From: Tannerellaceae bacterium
GTDB lineage: Bacteria > Bacteroidota > Bacteroidia > Bacteroidales > Tannerellaceae
Length of the DNA: 6,125 bases
NCBI GenBank assembly: GCA_031284275.1
Contig: JAITAD010000011.1
Span: 1-6,125 of the forward strand
Reading direction: 5' to 3'
Positions 1-4,800 of this stretch are shown here, one piece after another (position 1 is the first letter of the stretch; each line of letters starts with the position of its first letter). Made by a program: the position numbers and the translations under genes. The notes under the pieces are model-generated. The model did not search any database. It was not told the origin of the DNA and saw only the letters and a list, made by a program, of their open reading frames with translations.

Positions 1-4
1 ATCG

Positions 5-79
5 TCGGGGTGAGACGATTCGAACGTCCGACCACACGCCCCCCAGACGCGTACTCTAACCGGGCTGAGCTACACCCCG
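5..79 (-). tRNA. tRNA-Pro (anticodon GGG)
   Basis: A complete cloverleaf can be folded on the minus strand. The 7-bp acceptor stem pairs CGGGGTG (79-73) with CACCCCG (12-6), followed by discriminator A at position 5. The D arm begins GCTC and contains the GG of the D-loop. The anticodon stem CGCGT/GCGTG encloses the loop CTGGGGG, so T33 is followed by anticodon GGG at 44-42 and G37, as usual for proline tRNAs. The T arm is GGACG/CGTCT around the loop TTCGAAT. The 75-nt gene ends without an encoded CCA (CGAT follows), as is usual in Bacteroidota, so CCA must be added by the nucleotidyltransferase. It decodes CCC/CCU proline codons. It lies 34 bp downstream of aroB on the same strand and has its own strong promoter. 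Confidence 0.95.
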
Positions 80-95
80 CTGCCCTAAGGCTTTG

Positions 96-126
96 CAAAG
101 GTAATACTTCCCCTCACACGCCCAAA
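96..126 (-). promoter_or_regulatory. Bacteroidota-type promoter for tRNA-Pro
   Basis: On the minus strand, TTTG (126-123) is followed after exactly 19 nt by TACCTTTG (103-96). This matches the -33 TTTG and -7 TAnnTTTG consensus of the Bacteroidota housekeeping sigma factor. The -7 box ends 16 nt before the mature tRNA 5' end, so transcription would start a few bases upstream of it. The -33 box lies inside the last codons of aroB and the -7 box lies in the short aroB-tRNA spacer. The box match and spacing are seen directly; promoter activity is inferred. Confidence 0.75.
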
Positions 127-1478
127 CTTTCCCGATAAAAATCAAGGGAGGAGAGGATGGTTTCTTTGTCGATGGATTGGTTGATGCGGACGTCGCCCAC
201 GGCGGCAAGAAGGGTGAAATTGATGATACCTCGCTCATTCTTCTTATCGTGGGTCATGAAGGTGTAGAGCGTCTCGTAGTCGTCGCACGAGAAAACAAAC
301 GGGGGGTAATATTCTTTGATGAAACGTACCGTGCGGCTGAGGTCTGCCATCGGGAAGTTACAACATCTGTGTGATAGAAACAATTCGCAGATAAGTCCTG
401 CTGCCACTGCATGACCGTGCAACAAAGGGTGCATTGGTTCCTCTCGTCCTGTTTGGCCAGGATAGGCTGCCTCTGCATGACCGTGCAACAAAGGGGGCAT
501 TATTTCCTCTCGTCCTGTTTGGTCAAGATAGGCTGACACTGCATGGCCGTGCAACAAAGGGGGCATTGTTGCCGCTCGTCCTGTTTGGTCTGGATAGGCT
601 GTCTCTGCATGAGCGTGCAATAAAGGGCGGTGGCGTCCGGCAAATGAAAGGCTCTCGAAGGCATGACCAACTGTATGGCCGAGATTCAAGGCCTTACGGA
701 TACCTCGCTCCTTGGGGTCGGCGGCGACGATATGTTCCTTGACCGCCACGGAATCGGCAACAAGGGCGTTTAACCTCTCGGCGGATAGCTCTCCAAAAAA
801 CGACGTAACAGGAGACTTGCGGCCTATAGTCTGCCTGTCCGGCAAATCCGCTCCAATAGCCTGTCCAACATCCGGCCTCAATTCAAAACCGGAAAGGTCA
901 AGTCCGAGTATAGCTTCGCAATGCGTCGGCGTGCTGATAAGCCCATGCTTAATCATCTCGGCATAGCCTGAGAGGAAGTTCGCCCGATCGAGCGTCTGAA
1001 GGAAACAACAGTCTATCAGCACATACAGAGGAGGGTAAAACGAACCTACTTCATTTTTCAGTCCGTTAAAATTGATAGCTGTCTTTCCTCCCACAGCAGC
1101 GTCTACCGACGCCATGAGTGTCGTCGGAACGTTTATCGTCCGTATTCCTCGTTTGAAGGTTGCCCCCGCAAAACCTCCCATGTCCGTTATCATTCCTCCA
1201 CCGAGATTAAGCAGTATCGAGTCTCGAGACGCTCCTTCGGTAGAAAGGAACATCCATATTCGGGAAAGCTGCTCCATCTCCTTGTATATATCGCCTGCAG
1301 GGACGGTGAACACTTTCGCCTTGCGCACTGCCTCCACTTCCTGCACAAGAGGCAGGCACAATTCTCGCGTATGCTCGTCTGTCAATACAAAAAGCCCGTT
1401 GTACGTCAGCGAAGCCAGACATCTTTCCAATTCCTTCGCGATATTCTCGCAAACAATAACCCCATTCATCGACGACAT
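114..1478 (-). CDS. aroB: 3-dehydroquinate synthase with in-frame repeat expansion
   Basis: AroB converts DAHP to 3-dehydroquinate in the cytoplasm, the second step of the shikimate pathway, using NAD+ and a divalent metal. Visible motifs are the nucleotide-binding NLGGGMITDMGG (91-102), PTTLMASVDAAVGGKT (118-133) with the following KNEVGSFYPP (141-150), metal ligand Glu174 in GYAEMIKHG, and ligand His268 in LNLGHTVGHAFES. The third ligand histidine sits in a PLLHGHA motif that occurs four times (His288, 310, 332, 354). Usual length is about 350 residues; this protein has 454. The excess comes from three extra 22-residue units (about 287-352) and an insertion at about 202-229. Start: ATG at 1478 was preferred over an upstream TTG (1523) because AGAGAGGTG lies 6 nt before it and the longer N-terminus adds nothing family-like. 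The frame is open throughout and both termini look normal, so the gene is probably functional. It follows crcB by 148 bp with no clear promoter of its own. Confidence 0.93.
   Translation of the reverse strand: MSSMNGVIVCENIAKELERCLASLTYNGLFVLTDEHTRELCLPLVQEVEAVRKAKVFTVPAGDIYKEMEQLSRIWMFLSTEGASRDSILLNLGGGMITDMGGFAGATFKRGIRTINVPTTLMASVDAAVGGKTAINFNGLKNEVGSFYPPLYVLIDCCFLQTLDRANFLSGYAEMIKHGLISTPTHCEAILGLDLSGFELRPDVGQAIGADLPDRQTIGRKSPVTSFFGELSAERLNALVADSVAVKEHIVAADPKERGIRKALNLGHTVGHAFESLSFAGRHRPLLHAHAETAYPDQTGRAATMPPLLHGHAVSAYLDQTGREEIMPPLLHGHAEAAYPGQTGREEPMHPLLHGHAVAAGLICELFLSHRCCNFPMADLSRTVRFIKEYYPPFVFSCDDYETLYTFMTHDKKNERGIINFTLLAAVGDVRINQSIDKETILSSLDFYRESLGV
407..627 (-). repeat. 66-bp tandem repeat, 3 full copies plus a partial copy, inside aroB
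   Basis: On the plus strand, copies start at 407, 473, 539 and 605, each beginning CTGCATG, with an exact 66-bp period. The first three are complete and the fourth keeps about 23 bp (21/23 matching). Pairwise identity of full copies is about 88-89% (7 or 8 differences in 66). The period is 22 codons, so copy-number changes keep the frame. In protein the unit reads roughly AAYPDQTGREExMP followed by PLLHGHA. The cores QTGR and PLLHGHA are constant in the full copies, and the positions between them vary. Native sequence on both sides partly resembles the unit (AGRHRPLLH before, HAVAAGL after), so an internal tandem duplication is more likely than a foreign insertion. Confidence 0.93.
792..875 (-). 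other. Second in-frame insertion in aroB (about 28 codons)
   Basis: This stretch codes for residues 202-229 of AroB, between LDLSGFEL and ELSAERLNALVADSV. From memory of Bacteroidota AroB proteins, these two segments are joined by only a few residues. The inserted segment contains a weak 10-residue internal repeat (VGQAIG near 204-209, RQTIG near 215-219), suggesting that it also arose by local duplication. The boundaries are approximate because no alignment was run. Confidence 0.5.
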
Positions 1479-1484
1479 CCGATT

Positions 1485-1493
1485 CACCTCTCT
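1485..1493 (-). promoter_or_regulatory. Shine-Dalgarno-like site of aroB
   Basis: AGAGAGGTG on the minus strand lies 6 nt upstream of the ATG at 1478-1476. It supports that start over the in-frame TTG 45 nt further upstream. A purine-rich site this clear is notable because many Bacteroidota genes lack one, including lysS in this window. Confidence 0.55.
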
Positions 1494-1626
1494 TTTTACA
1501 TCCCGCAAGCAAAGAAGTTTCAATTTCCCTATACTTTTCTTTTGTGCTTACAAAAATCGCTCCCCAAACTTCTGCGAAGTTAAATCATTAACCACAACCC
1601 ATTCACATGCAAACAAGGAAAAACGT

Positions 1627-2001
1627 TTAAGCCCCAAGCCGCCGTGCCAGATAGCCTCCTGCAAACGCCGCACCTAATCCCAATACATTGTTCAACACGA
1701 TGTTAAGTATCGCCATACGCCCTTCACCCGCACGTATGAGCGCCATTGTATCGAGAGAAAAGGACGAAAATGTCGTAAAGCCCCCAAAGACTCCTACGAA
1801 GAGAAATGCCCCCAACAGCGAACTGCCGCCTTTAGCGTCGCACAACCCCCAGCACAGTCCGATAAAAAAAGACCCGACCACATTGACCGTAAGCACACCG
1901 TAGGGGAATCCCGGTGTTAATCGCCCCAACCATACCGTCACTCCGTAACGCAGCAACGTCCCCAAAGCCCCGCCACCGGCGAGTGCAAGCAAGCGTAACA
2001 T
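1627..2001 (-). CDS. crcB: Fluoride ion channel CrcB/Fluc
   Basis: CrcB/Fluc proteins form dual-topology homodimers in the inner membrane that let fluoride leave the cell and protect fluoride-sensitive enzymes such as enolase. The 124-residue length is typical of the family. Four hydrophobic segments can be seen (about 2-20, 33-53, 62-82 and 97-118). Signature motifs are GTLLRYG (14-20), NVVGSFFIG (40-48) with the conserved Asn40, and GGFTTFSSFS (73-82), which carries the Phe/Thr/Ser residues lining the fluoride path and the central sodium site. I chose ATG at 2001, 7 nt after the pheS stop, because it leaves the usual short N-terminus. An upstream in-frame ATG at 2046 would overlap pheS and add 15 residues unlike the family. 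The 7-nt gap implies co-transcription and probably coupled translation with pheS. I did not recognise a fluoride riboswitch; expression probably follows pheS. Confidence 0.93.
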   Translation of the reverse strand: MLRLLALAGGGALGTLLRYGVTVWLGRLTPGFPYGVLTVNVVGSFFIGLCWGLCDAKGGSSLLGAFLFVGVFGGFTTFSSFSLDTMALIRAGEGRMAILNIVLNNVLGLGAAFAGGYLARRLGA

Positions 2002-2008
2002 AAGCCCG

Positions 2009-3034
2009 TCAGTTGGCGGCACGGAATTGGCGGAGAAAACGCACATCGTTCTCCGAGAAGAGGCGCAGGTCTTTCACCTGATATTTCAGGTTGGCGATAC
2101 GTTCTATCCCCATTCCGAAGGCGTACCCCGAGTAGCTTTCCGGGTCTATCCCACAGTTGCGCAACACGTTAGGGTCTACCATACCGCAACCCAATATCTC
2201 CACCCACCCTGTATGTTTGCAAAAAGCACAACCCTTGCCTCCGCAGAGGTTACACGAGATATCCATCTCCGCCGAAGGTTCCGTGAAAGGGAAGTACGAC
2301 GGCCGCAGCCGTATCCGCGTCTCGGCACCGAACAGCTCGCGCGCCGTAAACAGCAGCGTCTCTTTCAGGTCGGCGAACGACACATGACGGTCTACATAGA
2401 GACCCTCCACCTGATGGAAAAAGCAATGCGCCCTGTATGATATCGCCTCGTTGCGGTATACCCGCCCCGGACAAACCACTCGGATAGGCGGCGACTGCCG
2501 TTCCATGACCCGTATCTGCACCGACGAGGTATGCGTCCTCAGCAGGATATCCGACCGCTGCGCTTCCACGAAGAATGTATCCTGCATGTCGCGCGCCGGA
2601 TGGTCGGCCGCAAAGTTCAGCGATTCAAAGACGTGCCAGTCATCTTCTATTTCGGGGCCTTCGGCGATGGAAAAGCCCAAACGACCAAAGATATCGCACA
2701 ACTCCTGACTGACGATCGCTATCGGGTGTCGCGACCCTTCCGCCATCGGGTAGGCCGTCCGTGTCAGGTCAAGATTACTTTCGGCCATTGTCGGAGCTCC
2801 ATCCAATAACTGTCCCAACTGCCGCAAACGCTCCTGCGTCGCCGTCTTGAGTGCATTGAGTTGCTGCCCCGTCTCACGTTTCTCTTCGGGCGGAACGTTA
2901 CGAAAATCGTTTATCAGCAGCGTCACTGCCCCCCGCTTCCCCAGATATTTCACCCGCAACGCTTCCAACGCCGCCGCATTTTCCGCTGTCAGCCCCTCCA
3001 CTTCACTGCGGAGGACTGCTATCCGTTCACGCAT
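2009..3034 (-). CDS. pheS: Phenylalanyl-tRNA synthetase alpha subunit
   Basis: PheS is the catalytic subunit of the alpha2-beta2 enzyme that charges tRNA-Phe. At 341 residues it has normal length. Residues 1-85 form the N-terminal helical (coiled-coil) tRNA-binding arm. The class II core follows: HPARDMQDTFF (145-155, motif 1 region), LRTHTSSVQ (165-173), motif 2 GRVYRNEAISYRAHCFFHQ (190-208), YFPFTEPSAEMD (247-258), and motif 3 GYAFGMGIER (303-312), with Ala305 at the position that sets the size of the Phe pocket. Four cysteines in a CxxC-x4-CxxC pattern (261, 264, 269, 272) resemble a zinc knuckle seen in many PheS proteins. The partner gene pheT is not in the window, so in this genome the two subunits are not adjacent, at least on the downstream side. 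It sits 25 bp after the SPOR lipoprotein gene and 7 bp before crcB, in an apparent operon. Confidence 0.97.
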   Translation of the reverse strand: MRERIAVLRSEVEGLTAENAAALEALRVKYLGKRGAVTLLINDFRNVPPEEKRETGQQLNALKTATQERLRQLGQLLDGAPTMAESNLDLTRTAYPMAEGSRHPIAIVSQELCDIFGRLGFSIAEGPEIEDDWHVFESLNFAADHPARDMQDTFFVEAQRSDILLRTHTSSVQIRVMERQSPPIRVVCPGRVYRNEAISYRAHCFFHQVEGLYVDRHVSFADLKETLLFTARELFGAETRIRLRPSYFPFTEPSAEMDISCNLCGGKGCAFCKHTGWVEILGCGMVDPNVLRNCGIDPESYSGYAFGMGIERIANLKYQVKDLRLFSENDVRFLRQFRAAN

Positions 3035-3059
3035 AACCGCTGTCGATTAACGTGAAGGG

Positions 3060-3497
3060 TCAGAAAATCTTTTCCAGCAGCCATGCGTCCTGAAAGTCCG
3101 GCGCATGTTTAACTTTGAAAGCATCGCGGGCTGCCGCCGCTTCAGCACGGTCGTCGTAGGCCGCTACGATCACCCGTAACATTCCCTGTTCATTCTCGCC
3201 CAACACCGCTTTGTAGCCCGCTTTCACCATCCGTTCTTTGAGCGAATAGGCATTTGTTCTGTTCTGGAAGCTGCCTATCACCACTCCGTAACGCCGCAGG
3301 CGCGAAGCCTCTTCGCCCGGCACAGGGCGGATACGTTCCGAGCGCACGGGAGCCGCTTCAGCCTGTACTACCGGCTCTTTCTCTGCCGATTTCGCCTGTT
3401 CGTAGGCCGAGCGGTACATGCTCTGCTTGGGCTTGCACCCACCCAACGCCGCCAATGACAAGGCAACGACGGCGACAAAAAACATCAACCTCTTCAT
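3060..3497 (-). CDS. SPOR-domain lipoprotein
   Basis: This 145-residue protein starts with a lipoprotein signal: MKR, a hydrophobic stretch at 4-19, and lipobox LGGC with the lipidated cysteine at 21. A charged linker rich in Ala, Glu and Pro (about 22-65) follows. Residues 69-143 look like a SPOR domain: RYGVVIGSFQNRTNAYSLKE, then KAGYKAVLGENEQGMLRVIV, then a helix of the RAEAAAARDAF type. SPOR domains bind peptidoglycan glycan strands lacking stem peptides, usually at division sites, so a cell-envelope or division role is likely but not shown here. ATG at 3497 was chosen; a TTG two codons upstream is less likely. The gene lies 91 bp after tig with a possible -7 box in the gap and 25 bp before pheS. 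I do not assign a gene name. Confidence 0.85.
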   Translation of the reverse strand: MKRLMFFVAVVALSLAALGGCKPKQSMYRSAYEQAKSAEKEPVVQAEAAPVRSERIRPVPGEEASRLRRYGVVIGSFQNRTNAYSLKERMVKAGYKAVLGENEQGMLRVIVAAYDDRAEAAAARDAFKVKHAPDFQDAWLLEKIF

Positions 3498-3579
3498 TAT
3501 CAAAAGCTTATTATACGTTCTTCATTATCCCGTGACGCAACGAAATCCTACCCTGCGGCATGTAGACCCCGTAATGCGT

Positions 3580-3587
3580 CAAAGGTA
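3580..3587 (-). promoter_or_regulatory. Possible -7 box upstream of the SPOR lipoprotein gene
   Basis: TACCTTTG on the minus strand matches TAnnTTTG and is identical to the -7 box of the tRNA-Pro promoter in this window. It begins 1 nt after the tig stop codon. No TTTG or TTG lies 19-21 nt upstream, so the match is partial. If used, it would give an mRNA leader of about 75 nt and let the SPOR-pheS-crcB-aroB genes be expressed independently of tig. Confidence 0.4.
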
Positions 3588-3588
3588 A

Positions 3589-4689
3589 TCATTCTTTCGC
3601 TTCTTCCCGCATCTCCACCGTGACTTGCTCTTTCAGCCACGCTATGAGCAGTCTGTCGGCGGCAAGTTCCGTCATCCGTTCGATGTTCTCCTTATTCGTC
3701 AGTACCCCCTGTGCGTACTGCTGAACGAGGGAGAGCGGCGGCAGGTAACACCCCGTACTTTGGGCAAAAAATATCACGCTCGTACGTTCCGCCTGACGGA
3801 TGATCTCTTCCGGTGGCGTCGTTATACCTGCTCGATGATACAGTTCGGCATCGACAAGTTGCCGCACGATATCTTCCCGCACCGAGGGATATTCCTCTTC
3901 CGCCGTCCCGGACTTCTCCGTTTTCCGCACGTCTGTCAATCGGCGTTTGAGCAAGTCGTCCGCCAGCGGGACGTGCCCCATTTCTTCTATCACCTGCCTG
4001 CGCAGGTCAGACAGGAAACGGTAATCCGGTTCTGTCTCGAAAGCCTCTGCCAGCCGTTCCCGCACTTTGGCACGAAAACCTTCCTCGTCCGACACCGCCT
4101 CTGCGCCGAATATCCTGTCAAAAAACGCCTGATTCAATTCCGCCTGAGCGACTTCTGCCGGCTTTTCCTCTTCACCGGCTTCGCCGGCGCTACCCTTGCC
4201 GTCGCCTTCTCCTTCCCCCTCTTTTTCCTTACGTTCCGCAAACAGCCTCCGCAACAATCCTATCTGCTCATCCACAAACGTTTCGCTGACTTCCCGCTTA
4301 TAGTATGGCACCGACACCCCTTTGTCCAATCTGAACGACAGCGACGGCGACAGCACTACGTCGAATACGAATGTAAAACCCCCGTCCTCCCGTTTCGGAT
4401 CTTCATTTGCCGGCGTCGGGTCGCCCAACGATTTTATCCCCTGCTCCTGCAGATATTTGTACAATTCCTGCCCCAATATCCCCTGCACCACGTCCAACTC
4501 TATTGCCGGAGCGTACATCCTGCGTACAAGTTCCAACGGGACCATCCCTTTGCGAAACCCCGGCGTATTGGCTTTCGCCCGTTGTTCGCGCAACCGTTTT
4601 TCCGCCTCGGGGGCATAGTCGCCCCGTTCCACCTCCACCGTGACCGTACAAGCCGTAGCCGCTTCGTTCTGCGTATGCGTAATCTTCAT
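3589..4689 (-). CDS. tig: Trigger factor lacking a recognisable PPIase domain
   Basis: Trigger factor is the ribosome-associated chaperone that docks at the nascent-chain exit. Residues 1-125 form the ribosome-binding domain with the signature GFRKGMVP (44-51). VPYYKREVSETFVDEQIGLL (127-146) matches the linker and strand that normally lead into the FKBP-like peptidyl-prolyl isomerase domain. That domain is not visible: residues 154-182 are instead a low-complexity stretch rich in Glu, Gly, Lys and Ala. At 183 the sequence resumes as AELNQAFFDRIFG, the family's normal entry to the C-terminal chaperone arms, and continues helical to residue 366. Bacteroidota trigger factors are usually about 450 residues, so about 85 are missing. 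The reading frame is intact, so this looks like a clean domain loss. ATG at 4689 gives a normal N-terminus. It is divergent from lysS and first in the minus-strand row. Confidence 0.92.
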   Translation of the reverse strand: MKITHTQNEAATACTVTVEVERGDYAPEAEKRLREQRAKANTPGFRKGMVPLELVRRMYAPAIELDVVQGILGQELYKYLQEQGIKSLGDPTPANEDPKREDGGFTFVFDVVLSPSLSFRLDKGVSVPYYKREVSETFVDEQIGLLRRLFAERKEKEGEGEGDGKGSAGEAGEEEKPAEVAQAELNQAFFDRIFGAEAVSDEEGFRAKVRERLAEAFETEPDYRFLSDLRRQVIEEMGHVPLADDLLKRRLTDVRKTEKSGTAEEEYPSVREDIVRQLVDAELYHRAGITTPPEEIIRQAERTSVIFFAQSTGCYLPPLSLVQQYAQGVLTNKENIERMTELAADRLLIAWLKEQVTVEMREEAKE

Positions 4690-4748
4690 GCTCTGTATTC
4701 TGGTACTTCCCTCTTCTCCGCTTAGCTTGCTCTTTCACAAGCCGGCGG

Positions 4749-4756
4749 CAAAAGTA
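4749..4756 (-). promoter_or_regulatory. Putative -7 box of tig
   Basis: TACTTTTG read on the minus strand (4756-4749) matches TAnnTTTG and lies 59 nt upstream of the tig ATG. A TTG (4783-4781) is 24 nt upstream of it, longer than the usual spacing of about 19 nt, so the -33 element is weak or absent. It is the mirror copy of the lysS box. Confidence 0.55.
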
Positions 4757-4768
4757 AGGAAAGTTTCC

Positions 4769-4776
4769 TACTTTTG
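4769..4776 (+). promoter_or_regulatory. Putative -7 box of lysS
   Basis: TACTTTTG matches TAnnTTTG on the plus strand and lies 24 nt before the lysS ATG. It implies a short leader of roughly 15-20 nt that is A-rich and lacks a Shine-Dalgarno site, as is common in Bacteroidota. No TTTG or TTG is found 19-21 nt upstream; that space is taken up by the other palindrome arm. Confidence 0.6.
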
Positions 4777-4800
4777 CGCCCAACACAAAAAACACTTGGA

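Larger units (their letters stand above)
4749..4776. repeat. 28-bp palindrome between tig and lysS
   Basis: The left arm CAAAAGTA (4749-4756) pairs with the right arm TACTTTTG (4769-4776). Inside them GGAAA (4758-4762) pairs with TTTCC (4764-4768) around a single central G, with one unpaired A at 4757. That is 13 bp per arm with one bulge. Each arm contains a perfect TAnnTTTG box pointing outward. Confidence 0.85.

Noticed and set aside
407..627. CRISPR-like array
   Set aside because: The period is contiguous 66 bp with no unrelated spacers, the units are in frame with aroB, and no cas genes are present.
434..742. Plus-strand open frame across the 66-bp repeats, coding a repetitive peptide (LPLVLFGQDRL type)
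   Set aside because: The repetitive look comes from the DNA repeats, which are explained by the aroB frame on the other strand with intact flanking motifs.
1479..1523. Longer aroB starting at TTG 1523
   Set aside because: The 15 extra residues are not family-like, and the ATG at 1478 has a good ribosome-binding site directly upstream.
1552..1581. Terminator after crcB (minus strand: AACTTC-GCA-GAAGTT followed by five T)
   Set aside because: The stem is only 6 bp and mostly A/T, and the T-run begins about 10 nt after it, so it is too weak to call.
1479..1626. Dedicated aroB promoter in the crcB-aroB gap
   Set aside because: Only partial matches (for example TAACTTCG and GATTTTTG on the minus strand) without a properly spaced TTTG were found.
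3625..4725. Plus-strand open frame of 366 codons opposite tig
   Set aside because: It is antisense to a clear trigger factor gene, has no recognisable family motifs, and its composition (many Arg, Phe, Pro, His) is that of a shadow frame.
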